Part shown: positions 53,118 through 61,113 of the stretch, piece by piece
Numbering within the stretch: position 1 is the first letter of the stretch
Layout: each line of letters starts with the position of its first letter
Notes under the pieces: model-generated
What the model saw: the letters and a program-made list of their open reading frames with translations, nothing else
What the model was told of the DNA's origin: nothing
Databases searched by the model: none
Source of the DNA: Castellaniella denitrificans
Lineage (GTDB): Bacteria; Pseudomonadota; Gammaproteobacteria; Burkholderiales; Burkholderiaceae_B
Length of the DNA: 64,000 bases
Direction: 5' to 3'
NCBI RefSeq assembly: GCF_042653765.1
Contig: NZ_JBHSEZ010000001.1
Span: forward strand, 372,001-436,000
Program-made: the position numbers and the translations under genes

Positions 53118-53384
53118 CTACGAACGTCCGTGGCGCGCGACGTCCGATTCCAGCAGCATGCGCACGTAGCGGGTGTAGGGAATGCCCCGGGCTTTCGCAC
53201 GGGCCTTGACCGCGTCGAGCAGCGCGGCGGGCAGGCGCATGTTGAGCGACGCGGATTTGGGTTCGAGTTCGAAGCGCATGGGCTTGAACTGCGACAGGTC
53301 GTACTCCGACAGATCCTGGTCGAGAAACGCCTCTGCCTCCTCATCGCTGCGAAACGTGGGGATCGATTTCAATCTGGCGCTCAT
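53118..53384 (-). CDS. brnA: BrnA-type antitoxin (ribbon-helix-helix)
   Basis: An 88-residue antitoxin. The N-terminal part (SIPTFRSDEEAEAFLDQDLSE) is the toxin-binding segment seen in BrnA-like proteins with the YDLSQF sequence; the C-terminal part (ASLNMRLPAALLDAVKARAKARG, then IPYTRYVRMLLES) is a ribbon-helix-helix DNA-binding domain. The ATG at 53384 is chosen for family length; the gene overlaps the toxin gene by 44 bases. It should bind BrnT and repress the operon. Confidence 0.82.
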   Translation of the reverse strand: MSARLKSIPTFRSDEEAEAFLDQDLSEYDLSQFKPMRFELEPKSASLNMRLPAALLDAVKARAKARGIPYTRYVRMLLESDVARHGRS

Positions 53385-53652
53385 AGTGCGTAACCTCTTT
53401 TTCGTGCATGTACCGAGCACTGATCGGGCGTATTTTCAGCTGCCCGCCCGCCGTCCGCAGCACGAACACCAGGAAGACGTACCGTCCGGCGCGCGTCCTC
53501 CCGATTGCCCGCTGGCGCGGCTCGTCGGGCCAGGGGTCCGGCATGCAGGCAGGCGCTCCGGACATCACCTGCTCGATTTCTTCCCGGGACACGCCATGCT
53601 TGCCGCATTTCGGCCAATTCCCGGCATCCCAATCGAAACCTGCGATCTTCAT
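53341..53652 (-). CDS. brnT: BrnT-type toxin
   Basis: A 103-residue RelE-fold ribonuclease toxin. Family features are the opening FDWDAGNWPKCGKHGVSREEIEQV (GFDWD then KHGVS) and the C-terminal IRPISARYMHEKE, equivalent to the catalytic RxISxR-x-A/M pattern. Unlike the second copy near 57.5 kb it is open throughout. It precedes and overlaps its antitoxin gene. Divergent from an HTH gene, with a 109-base gap. Confidence 0.83.
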   Translation of the reverse strand: MKIAGFDWDAGNWPKCGKHGVSREEIEQVMSGAPACMPDPWPDEPRQRAIGRTRAGRYVFLVFVLRTAGGQLKIRPISARYMHEKEVTHYERQIEIDPHVSQR

Positions 53653-53761
53653 TTCAGCTTACGCCTTTGTGTAGACAAAAGCAAAACAAACCCGCATGGG
53701 GTCAGAAGCGTCATGATGGCCGGATCGCAGGCGGGCGGCCAGATCGCAAAACTACGATGGA

Positions 53762-54091
53762 ATGAAAACGTCCTATCCTCGCAGCCCGTATTTCCCCGCC
53801 ATGGATGCGGTGCATGAAGGCGCCCGCGACCTGCATCGTCTGGGGTTCATCGACAAGCGCAAGATGCAGAAGTACGACCTGCTGTGCCTGGAACCGGTGC
53901 GGGACTACGATGCCGCCAGGATCAAGGCGCTGCGTGAGCGCCTGCAACTGAGTCAGGCCGTTCTGGCCTCGGTCCTCAATACCAGCCCGTCCACCATCCG
54001 AAAATGGGAAGTGGGCGACAAGCGCCCCAGCGGCCCGTCGCGAAAGCTGCTTGATCTCATCGAGCGCAAAGGACTGGAAGCCGTGCTCTGA
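53762..54091 (+). CDS. Orphan HTH antitoxin-like regulator (HigA/XRE type)
   Basis: A 109-residue protein. The C-terminal HTH (about 50-100; IKALRERLQLSQAVLASVLNTSPSTIRKWEVGDKRPSGPS, shown here only by its LSQAVLASVLNTS core) is typical of antitoxins paired with RelE/HigB toxins. The 109 bases upstream contain no toxin gene, and the next gene downstream is a convergent porin, so it stands alone. It may be a relic of a lost module, or a stand-alone regulator. Confidence 0.75.
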   Translation: MKTSYPRSPYFPAMDAVHEGARDLHRLGFIDKRKMQKYDLLCLEPVRDYDAARIKALRERLQLSQAVLASVLNTSPSTIRKWEVGDKRPSGPSRKLLDLIERKGLEAVL

Positions 54092-54189
54092 ATCGCATGG
54101 GCTCCTCGCGATGTCGAGCAATGACGCGCTGTGCGGCGCAACGCGGCGCTACCCTTGTGGGCGCGCCGCGCGCGGCGGCGAGCCAGGAC

Positions 54190-55356
54190 TCAGAAGCTGT
54201 GGCTCAGGCCGACACCGGCTTCGGTGCCCTTCAGGTCCTTCACGTAGGCCAGGTTCTTGCCGTACGTGCCGTAGGCATAGACGCTGGTGCGCTTGGACAG
54301 CGGGTACACGTAGTTGAGGTGGTAGGTGCTGATGCTGCCGGAGAGGTCGCCGGCGGCTCCGCCCGGGGCCAGGTCGTCGGCGTTCGAGGTCGAATAGCCC
54401 CAGCCCGCATACACCGTTCCGCCCGCCACGGGCGCGCTCAGGCCCACGTGATAGTTGTTCGACTTGAAGTCCGTGCCGAAGAAGTTCCCCAGGCCCAGGC
54501 CCGCGAAGTCGGCGAAGTCTTCGACGCTGCCGCCCCAGCCGATCTTGCCGTGGCGGTCCTGGCCATAGGCCAGCGACAGCTTCACGACTTCGAAATCGTA
54601 GGCCCCGTTGACCTGCCAGTTCGTGGCCGCGCTGGCGTCACCCCCGTTCAGGTCGTTGCCGTACACGCTCTGGCGGTCATAGCTGGCGCCCGCGCTGATC
54701 GGCCCGTTGGCATAGAGCACGCCGACCGAGACGCGGGATCCGCGATCGTCGAACGACACGCCATTGGCGCGGCCCACCGTCGTCGAAGCCTCGTAGCCGT
54801 CGGCCGTCAGCCTGCCGCTGTCGCCCGTCCCATACATCACGATGGCCTGGAAGCCCGACAGGCTGGGCGTCGTGTACTTGAAGGAATTGTCGACGCGGTT
54901 GCCTTCGTTCATGCCCATGGAGCCGAAGACCTTGTCGGCATCGCCCATGTTGAAGCCGTTGTCCACCAGGAAGGTGTCCACCCCGGCGGAATACTGGCGG
55001 CCCATGGTGAACGTGCCCCAGGCGTCGCTGGACAGGCCGGCGAAGGCCTGGCGATGGAACTGGCGATCGCTGGAACCCTGGCCGGTGCCGATGTCGAAGC
55101 CCTGCTCCAGCTGGAAGACGGCGCGGAGGCCGTCGCCCAGGTCTTCGGAGCCCTTCAGGCCGAAGCGGCTGCCGTTGAGGGTCCCATCGCGCAGGCCCGA
55201 GGATTTCGAAGTGGCATCAGCGCCACCATGATCGTACTTGTAGTTCTGGTAGCCGTAGCCGGCATCCACGATGCCGTACAGAGTGACGGAGGTCTCAGCC
55301 CCCGCCGCGCCGCTGAACCCGGCCAGCAACGCCGCCACCAATAAGGTTTTCTTCAT
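54190..55356 (-). CDS. Gram-negative porin (paralogue 1)
   Basis: A 388-residue outer-membrane trimeric porin of the betaproteobacterial type. The signal peptide is about 1-20 (LLAGFSGAAGA). The mature start ETSVTLYGIVDAGYGYQNYK, the loop GSRFGLKGSEDLGDGLRAVFQLEQGFD and the terminal LSHSF are family features. It is a close paralogue of the porin 384 bases upstream. Its own promoter region has a Fur box. Its main difference from paralogue 2 is in external loop segments near residues 150-185 and 250-300. Confidence 0.95.
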   Translation of the reverse strand: MKKTLLVAALLAGFSGAAGAETSVTLYGIVDAGYGYQNYKYDHGGADATSKSSGLRDGTLNGSRFGLKGSEDLGDGLRAVFQLEQGFDIGTGQGSSDRQFHRQAFAGLSSDAWGTFTMGRQYSAGVDTFLVDNGFNMGDADKVFGSMGMNEGNRVDNSFKYTTPSLSGFQAIVMYGTGDSGRLTADGYEASTTVGRANGVSFDDRGSRVSVGVLYANGPISAGASYDRQSVYGNDLNGGDASAATNWQVNGAYDFEVVKLSLAYGQDRHGKIGWGGSVEDFADFAGLGLGNFFGTDFKSNNYHVGLSAPVAGGTVYAGWGYSTSNADDLAPGGAAGDLSGSISTYHLNYVYPLSKRTSVYAYGTYGKNLAYVKDLKGTEAGVGLSHSF

Positions 55357-55491
55357 TGTTCAAGACTCCTTCCAGGCCTGGCGACATGCGTGAGCGGCGT
55401 GCGGGATCCCATCGTCAGGGCATCAACACAATAAACGGCACGGCGCTCTCCCGCTCGCCTGCCGCGAAATATATGACATCTCAAATATTAA

Positions 55492-55506
55492 TGAGAATCA
55501 TTCTCT
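55492..55506. promoter_or_regulatory. Fur box upstream of porin 1
   Basis: TGAGAAT-C-ATTCTCT matches the 7-1-7 Fur pattern except for the last base. It lies in an AT-rich stretch about 140 bases before the porin 1 start, in the 384-base gap 55357-55740. No such box was found before porin 2. Confidence 0.6.
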
Positions 55507-55626
55507 AATTATACAGGTTCCACCGAATCCGCAGCGGGAAAATGCGCCGGAAATACCGGCGGCGGCACGGATCCGGCCCGCGAAAAATACGCGCGGCGCA
55601 GCGCGCTCGGAAGACACTCGCGGAAA

Positions 55627-55658
55627 GCAAAAAACCACCCCGGAGGGTGGTTTTTTGC
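55627..55658. terminator. Bidirectional terminator after porin 2
   Basis: A perfect inverted repeat with 14-base arms, GCAAAAAACCACCC and its complement, around the loop CGGA. The six T residues on either strand make it an intrinsic terminator. It lies 83 bases after the porin 2 stop and isolates porin 1. Confidence 0.9.
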
Positions 55659-55740
55659 ATCGGGAGCCGAAGCCCCCGTCGTTCGTGACGGCCCGGCGAA
55701 CCAGGCCGCATCGCAAGCGTGGACGAGCCACGCGAGGCGA

Positions 55741-56904
55741 TTAGAACTTGTGGTTCAGGCCGATACCGGCTTCGGTACCCTTCAGGTCACGCACGTAACC
55801 CAGGTTCTTGCCGTACGAACCGTAGGCGTAGACGCCGGTGCGCTTGGACAGCGGGTAGAAGTAATTGACCTGATAGGTGCTGATGTTGTCAGCGTTGTCA
55901 CCCCACTTGTCGCTGTCGTCCAGGTTGGACGTGGAGTAGTTCCAGCCAGCGTACAGGGTACCACCAGCCAGAGGAGCGCTCAGGCCGACGTGGTAGTTGT
56001 TGGACTTGAAGTCCTTAGCCAGAGCGGGGTTGGCATCGATACCAGTCAGATCACCGGCGGCACCAGCCCAGCCCAGCTTGCCATGGCGGTCTTGGCCATA
56101 GGCCAGGGACAGCTTCACGACTTCAAAGTCGTAGGCGGCGTTGACGGTCCAGTTGGTGATGGCGTCTTCGTTGGCGGTCCGGCCGCTACGGTCATAGCTA
56201 GCACCGGCGCTGATCGGGCCGTTGGCGTACGTGGCGCCCAGGGACACACGCGACGTGCGCTCCTTGGAACCAGCTTCGGCGTCAGTGATCTCACCGGTAA
56301 GCGGATCGAAGGTAGCCGGGGTCGCAGCCCAACCTTGTCCATTCGCGCGCTGAATCGTATCGTCGCCTTCAGAGCCGTACAGGGCGATGAACTTGAAGCC
56401 AGCCAGATCCGGCGTCACGTACTTGAAGGAGTTGTCGATGCGGTTGGCATAGCCATAGGCACCAAAGACCTTGTCCACGTCGCCCATGTTCCAGCCGTTG
56501 ACGGTCATGTCGCCAACCATCACACCGGCGGAGTACTGACGGCCCATCGTGAAGGTACCCCAGGCGTCGCTGGACAGACCGGCGAAGGCTTGACGATGGA
56601 ATTGACGGGAGGAAGAACCCTGACCGGTACCCAGGTCAAAGCCTTGTTCCAGTTGGAAGATGGCGCGCAGGCCGTCGCCCAGATCTTCGGAGCCCTTCAG
56701 GCCGAAGCGGTTGCCGTTGACGGTACCGCTGCGCAGACCGGAGGTCTTGGAGGTGGCGTCAACGCCATCACGATCCAGCTTGTAGTTCTGGTAGCCGTAG
56801 CCGGTGTCCAGAATGCCGTACAGCGTCACGGACGTTTCCGCTTGAGCAACGCCAGCGGTGGCAAAGCCGGCCAGCAGAGCAGCAGCGAGCAGAGTCTTTT
56901 TCAT
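55741..56904 (-). CDS. Gram-negative porin (paralogue 2)
   Basis: A 387-residue outer-membrane porin. The signal peptide is about 1-22 (LLAGFATAGVAQA); the mature start is ETSVTLYGILDTGYGYQNYK and the end is GLNHKF with the terminal Phe. Long stretches are identical to paralogue 1, so the pair arose by tandem duplication. Codon use here has more T and A at third positions than neighbouring genes, which often marks very high expression. The ATG at 56904 is chosen because it begins the signal peptide; the longer frame to 57081 is not supported. Confidence 0.95.
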   Translation of the reverse strand: MKKTLLAAALLAGFATAGVAQAETSVTLYGILDTGYGYQNYKLDRDGVDATSKTSGLRSGTVNGNRFGLKGSEDLGDGLRAIFQLEQGFDLGTGQGSSSRQFHRQAFAGLSSDAWGTFTMGRQYSAGVMVGDMTVNGWNMGDVDKVFGAYGYANRIDNSFKYVTPDLAGFKFIALYGSEGDDTIQRANGQGWAATPATFDPLTGEITDAEAGSKERTSRVSLGATYANGPISAGASYDRSGRTANEDAITNWTVNAAYDFEVVKLSLAYGQDRHGKLGWAGAAGDLTGIDANPALAKDFKSNNYHVGLSAPLAGGTLYAGWNYSTSNLDDSDKWGDNADNISTYQVNYFYPLSKRTGVYAYGSYGKNLGYVRDLKGTEAGIGLNHKF

Positions 56905-57152
56905 GTAAGAAATCTCCGTAGATTTGTGTGAATCAGAGCAGGCCAACAACATCCTTTGCTGCTGCTCTTCCAACTCCGCGATGGGAAGTTGTAGGTATTG
57001 CATCAAAAATCCGGAGCGAGCGCCACGTTGGGCGGGACAAAACGGCCAGTTTCCCAGGAAGCCGTTGCATGTCCGCAACATCGGTCCGAATGATCAAGAC
57101 TTGAGTCGGGGATTACCCTGATGTTGTATCGGGATGTATGGATTGGATTCAG

Positions 57153-57467
57153 TCAGAGCCTGCCTTCGGCGACGGCTTCCTCGATGAGCCGATGCAGCCG
57201 GGACTGCCAGCCCTTGCCCGTCGCGCGCAGATACGCCAACAGCCGGGGATCCATCCGCATGGTCAGCGCCTGCCGACGCGCGGCGACGGGCGGCCGCCCC
57301 GGGCGACGCACGACAGCATCCACCGAATTCCAGTACGCCGCTACGGCGTCCGGATCATTGGGATCGTAGGGATCGACATCTGGATCGTAGACAACGGGCT
57401 TGTCCATCCGCACATCCTCCTGGACTCGCTTCCAGTTCGTCCGGGAATCAACTTTCCGTGTGTTCAC
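57153..57467 (-). CDS. BrnA-type antitoxin (second copy)
   Basis: A 104-residue protein. The GTG at 57467 is preceded by a strong GGAGG at 7 bases, which decides the start. The middle has PYDPNDPDAVAAYWNS and RRPGRPPVAARRQALTMRMDPRLLAY; the C-terminal GKGWQSRLHRLIEEAV resembles the BrnA/DUF4415 DNA-binding end. It differs clearly from the first BrnA, so the two modules are not a recent duplication. Its upstream toxin gene is frameshifted. It overlaps the toxin region by 20 bases. Confidence 0.8.
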   Translation of the reverse strand: MNTRKVDSRTNWKRVQEDVRMDKPVVYDPDVDPYDPNDPDAVAAYWNSVDAVVRRPGRPPVAARRQALTMRMDPRLLAYLRATGKGWQSRLHRLIEEAVAEGRL

Positions 57468-57728
57468 GATATAACCTCCGCTCGACCTTTGAGGCACGCC
57501 GCAGTGAAATGGGTCGCAATGCGTCGCCCCGGACGGCATACACCAACATCAGGACGCCCCCGCACTTTCTACATGCGCAATGTCCATCCAGCGATGCTCA
57601 CCATCACGCATGGTCGGCATAGTGACTTTTACTGGTGCGTCGTGCACCAGCAAGGCATCCGCCAAAGACAGGCCATGCTTAAGCACGTTGATTGCGTCCT
57701 TTACCGGGTCGAATTCAATCGCCTTCAT
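57448..57728 (-). pseudogene. Frameshifted BrnT-type toxin
   Basis: The frame from ATG 57728 encodes MKAIEFDPVKDAINVLKHG, then RWMDIAHVESAG, and stops early at 57549 (59 residues). The rest of a BrnT, LMLVYAVRGDALRPISLRRAS then KVERRLY, follows in another frame to 57448. A run of five G on the minus strand (57557-57561) at the junction would restore a 93-residue protein if it had six. The catalytic RPISLRRAS end is thus lost from the main product. It is either a pseudogene, a phase-variable tract or a sequencing error. Confidence 0.8.
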
Positions 57729-57926
57729 TTATTGTATGTGCATCTATTATCTCCGTCCATCCATGGTGATGTGGCGGCAGCCGATCATCCGTCATGGGCC
57801 AACCCTCATCCTGCCGGCCTCGTCCCTCGGGGACCATTCGTACTTCATACAGACGACTGAAATGTCCGCCTGCCCTGATCGCGTCGTATCATCTCGGCCA
57901 TTCCCCCCGCCTTCCGGAGCCTTCCC

Positions 57927-59087
57927 TTGCCCGCCCTGAACAAGATCACCTGCGTCGAGGATTTCCGCCGCATCGCGCGGCGCCGTGTGCCGCGCATGTT
58001 CTACGACTACATGGATTCCGGGTCCTGGACCGAGTCCACCTACCGCGCCAACGAGTCCGACCTGCAGGCGCTGAAGTTCCGCCAGCGGGTGGCGGTGGAC
58101 ATCGCCCGGCGCAGCCTGCGTGCGCGCCTGCTGGGCGAGGACGTGGCGATGCCGCTGGCCCTGGCGCCGACCGGGCTGACAGGCATGCAGCGCGCCGACG
58201 GCGAGATCCTGGCCGCGCGGGCGGCGGAGCGTTTCGGCGTGCCGTTCACGCTGTCGACGATGAGCATCTGCTCGATCGAGGACGTGGCGGCCCGCACCAG
58301 CCGGCCGTTCTGGTTCCAGCTGTACGTGATGCGCGACCGGGACTTCATCGGCCGGCTGATCGACCGGGCCCGCGCGGCGCGCTGCTCGGCCCTGATGGTG
58401 ACGCTGGACCTGCAGGTGATGGGGCAGCGGCACAAGGACATCAAGAACGGCCTGTCCACGCCGCCGCGCCCGACGCTGGCCAACCTGGCGAACCTGGCGC
58501 TCAAGCCGCAGTGGTGCCTGGAGATGCTGCGCACGCCCCGGCGCGCGTTCGGCAACATCGTCGGACACGCGAAGGGGGTGGCGGACATGCGCTCCCTGGC
58601 GTCCTGGACGGCGGAGCAGTTCGACGCCACGCTGAACTGGGACGACCTGGCCTGGATCAAGGAACGCTGGGGCGGCACGCTGATCGTGAAGGGCATCCTG
58701 GACGAACAGGACGCCCGCCGCGCGGTGGACGCAGGCGCGGACGCGCTGGTGGTGTCGAACCACGGCGGACGCCAACTGGACGGCGCGCCGTCGTCGATCG
58801 CCGCCCTGCCCGCCATCGCCCAGGCCGTGGGCGACCGCATCGAGGTGCTGATGGACGGCGGCGTGCGCAGCGGCCAGGACACGCTGCGCGCCCTGGCGCT
58901 GGGCGCGCGCGGCGTGCTGATCGGCCGGGCGTTCCTGTACGCCCTGGCCGCCTACGGCGAAGCCGGAGTGCTGCGCTGCCTGGAGCTGATGGCCAACGAG
59001 CTGGACGTGTCCATGGCCTTCTGCGGCCGCACGCGGATCCAGGACGTGGACCGCCGCGTGCTGGTGAATCCGGAAGCCGCATGCTGA
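57927..59087 (+). CDS. lldD: L-lactate dehydrogenase (quinone), LldD-like
   Basis: A 386-residue FMN-dependent alpha-hydroxy-acid dehydrogenase, membrane associated in the family, oxidising L-lactate to pyruvate with electrons to quinone. The TTG at 57927 follows CGGAGC and gives the family start PALNKITCVEDFR. Seen are RVPRMFYDYMDSGSWTE, APTGLTGMQ, WFQLYVM, and the active-site SNHGGRQLDG with DGGVRSGQD. Its stop lies inside the next gene (7-base overlap). A related hydroxyacid oxidase gene at 33 kb has lower similarity. Confidence 0.9.
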   Translation: MPALNKITCVEDFRRIARRRVPRMFYDYMDSGSWTESTYRANESDLQALKFRQRVAVDIARRSLRARLLGEDVAMPLALAPTGLTGMQRADGEILAARAAERFGVPFTLSTMSICSIEDVAARTSRPFWFQLYVMRDRDFIGRLIDRARAARCSALMVTLDLQVMGQRHKDIKNGLSTPPRPTLANLANLALKPQWCLEMLRTPRRAFGNIVGHAKGVADMRSLASWTAEQFDATLNWDDLAWIKERWGGTLIVKGILDEQDARRAVDAGADALVVSNHGGRQLDGAPSSIAALPAIAQAVGDRIEVLMDGGVRSGQDTLRALALGARGVLIGRAFLYALAAYGEAGVLRCLELMANELDVSMAFCGRTRIQDVDRRVLVNPEAAC

Positions 59088-60310
59088 ACATCCTCTGGCT
59101 CGGGTTCTTCCTCGTCGCGGCGGCCGCGGCGCTGTTCCAATGGCTCGTCCTGGGCGATCCGGGCGTGTTCGCCCGCCTGATCGCCAGCCTGTTCGACATG
59201 GCGGACCTGTCGGTCAAGCTGATGCTGCTGCTGTTCGGCACGCTGACGCTGTGGATGGGCTTCCTGAAGATCGCCGAGTCGGCCGGGCTGGTGGCCGGCC
59301 TGGCGCGGCTGCTGGGGCCGCTGTTCCGGCGCCTGATGCCGGAGGTGCCGGCCGGGCACCCGGCCCTGGGGCTGATCACGCTGAACTTCGCCGCCAACGC
59401 GCTGGGGCTGGACAACGCCGCCACGCCGATCGGCCTGCGGGCCATGCACGCGCTGCAGACGCTGAACCCGGAACCCAAGTTCGCCAGCAACGCGCAGATC
59501 CTGTTCCTGGTGCTGAACTCCTCGTCGCTGACGCTGCTGCCAGTGACGATCTTCATGTACCGGGCGCAGCAGGGCGCGGCCGATCCGACGCTGGTGTTCC
59601 TGCCGATCCTGCTGGCGACCTCGGCCTCGACGCTGGTGGGGCTGCTGTCGGTGGCCTTCATGCAGCGGCTGCGGCTGCATGATCCCGTGGTCCTGGCCTG
59701 GCTGGGCTGCGGCGCGCTGCTGCTGGGCGGCTTCATGGCGCTGCTGGCGTCCATGAGCGCGGCCGCCGTGGCCGCCCTGTCCTCGCTGCTGGGCAATCTG
59801 GTCCTGTTCGGCGTCCTCATCGCATTCCTGGCCGCCGGCGCGTGGAAACGCATCCCCGTCTACGAAAGCTTCATCGAAGGCGCCAAGGACGGCTTCGACG
59901 TCTGCAAGGGCCTGCTGCCCTACCTGGTGGCCATGCTCTGCGCGGTGGGCGTGCTGCGCGCCTCCGGGGCGCTGGACGCGCTGCTGGAGGGCATCCGCTG
60001 GCTGGTGCACGCGGGCGGCCTGGACGCGCGTTTCGTCGACGCGCTGCCGACCGCCCTGGTGAAGCCGTTCTCCGGCAGCGCGGCGCGCGCCCTGATGATC
60101 GAGACCATGCAGCACAGCGGGCCGGACAGCTTCCCCGCCCTGCTGGCCGCCACCGTCCAGGGCAGCACCGAGACGACCTTCTACGTGCTGGCCGTGTATT
60201 TCGGCGCGGTCGGCATCCAGCGCGCGCGCCACGCCGTGGGCTGCGCGCTGCTGGCGGACCTGGCGGGCGTGCTGGCCTCGATCGGCGTGTGCTATTGGTT
60301 CTTCGGGTAG
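59081..60310 (+). CDS. Fused SpmA/SpmB-type nucleoside-recognition (Gate domain) membrane protein
   Basis: A 409-residue inner-membrane protein. The N-terminal half (about 1-200) has a SpmA-like Gate domain (MGFLKIAESAGL; ITLNFAANALGLDNAATPIG); the C-terminal half (about 240-409) has a SpmB-like Gate domain (PVYESFIEGAKDGFDV; KPFSGSAARALMIE; ATVQGSTETTFYVLAVYFG). In Bacillus these are two spore maturation proteins; in non-spore-formers the fused form has unknown function, probably transport. The ATG overlaps the lldD stop by 7 bases, indicating coupling. Confidence 0.88.
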   Translation: MLNILWLGFFLVAAAAALFQWLVLGDPGVFARLIASLFDMADLSVKLMLLLFGTLTLWMGFLKIAESAGLVAGLARLLGPLFRRLMPEVPAGHPALGLITLNFAANALGLDNAATPIGLRAMHALQTLNPEPKFASNAQILFLVLNSSSLTLLPVTIFMYRAQQGAADPTLVFLPILLATSASTLVGLLSVAFMQRLRLHDPVVLAWLGCGALLLGGFMALLASMSAAAVAALSSLLGNLVLFGVLIAFLAAGAWKRIPVYESFIEGAKDGFDVCKGLLPYLVAMLCAVGVLRASGALDALLEGIRWLVHAGGLDARFVDALPTALVKPFSGSAARALMIETMQHSGPDSFPALLAATVQGSTETTFYVLAVYFGAVGIQRARHAVGCALLADLAGVLASIGVCYWFFG

Positions 60311-60312
60311 GG

Positions 60313-60633
60313 TCAGGCTGCGACCGTGATCCCGGGTTCATGCGACCGTCGCACCGGCCGCACCACGATCTCGACCCGCTGGTCGAACGCGACCAATGCT
60401 CGCATCAGTCGTTCCAAAGAGATGTTCTGAAGCTTGTAGCGACGGACCTGAGAGACCTTGGACTGAGTCATGCCGGTGACCGCCGCGACCGCCACCTGGC
60501 TCAGGCCGCGCTGATCGATCAGGGCATTGAGCTTGAGGGCCAGCGCCGCCTTGGCAGTGAGCTCTTCCGCATCATCAAAACCAAGATCCAGCAAAACATT
60601 ATCCGTGCCCCCGGAAAGCGTGTCGAAACTCAT
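60313..60633 (-). CDS. HTH antitoxin (HigA-like) paired with a broken toxin
   Basis: A 106-residue DNA-binding antitoxin. The HTH lies at about 35-75 (LNALIDQRGLSQVAVAAVTG; MTQSKVSQVRRYKLQNISLE). It belongs to the group paired with phage Gp49/HigB-like toxins, in toxin-first order. The ATG overlaps the toxin stop by four bases. The reading frame is intact and a perfect palindrome lies before the toxin start, so autoregulation may persist. Confidence 0.85.
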   Translation of the reverse strand: MSFDTLSGGTDNVLLDLGFDDAEELTAKAALALKLNALIDQRGLSQVAVAAVTGMTQSKVSQVRRYKLQNISLERLMRALVAFDQRVEIVVRPVRRSHEPGITVAA

Positions 60634-60994
60634 GACGTCCTCTCACCCGCCCCATGACGGGCCAATACGGCCTGCAGCCGCTTTCTGATCAGCTCCACAC
60701 CGGGCCGGGGCGTGGCAATACCCGACTTGGACTTTTTCTGGAATGCATGGAGCACATGCACCGCATCGCCCAATCGGACGCTATAGACGGCCCTGAACGC
60801 ATCGCCCCGATGACCCTCCACCAGCTCGTACACCCCCGGCCCCAGCCCTTCCAAGGCTTGACGGAATCCGGCGTCCCGCCCATCTGGACAATGAACAACG
60901 CCACACCCATGTCTTTTTGAACGTCCAGGGGAAATGTCTTGAAATCCTTCTTCGAGGATCCTTCCCAGTACAGGAGTTTGCGGCGCTGACCCAT
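60630..60994 (-). pseudogene. Frameshifted HigB/Gp49-like (RelE superfamily) toxin
   Basis: The frame from ATG 60994 gives the expected start RRKLLYWEGSSKKDFKTFP, DVQKDMGVALFIVQMG and KPWKG. The rest of the toxin, LGPGVYELVEGHRGDAFRAV then HVLHAFQKKSKSGI, continues in another frame to 60630. One extra base near the GGG at 60846-60848 would restore a 121-residue protein of normal length. The product as written lacks the conserved C-terminal half. Confidence 0.8.
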
Positions 60995-60997
60995 GAT

Positions 60998-61015
60998 TAT
61001 ATCCGTTCGGATATA
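60998..61015. promoter_or_regulatory. Palindromic operator of the HigBA-like module
   Basis: TATATCCG-TT-CGGATATA is an 18-base palindrome whose arms are exact. It ends 3 bases before the toxin ATG, the usual position for HTH antitoxin binding. A second inverted repeat, TATCCAGA (61018-61025) and TCTGGATA (61041-61048), lies beside it. Confidence 0.65.
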
Positions 61016-61113
61016 GATATCCAGAGATTGGAACTCGCATTCTGGATAAAGGGTCAGCCCTGCGCTAGATTGGAATTCTCACAATGGATGAAAAGATCCC
61101 GGTCCAGCACTGA

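Noticed and set aside
56905..57081. N-terminal extension of porin 2
   Set aside because: The signal peptide begins at the internal ATG (56904); the extension has no family match.
53000..61100. Prophage or integrative element in the toxin-antitoxin region
   Set aside because: No integrase, transposase, phage structural gene, attachment repeat or tRNA junction was seen there; phage-related toxin families alone are not evidence.
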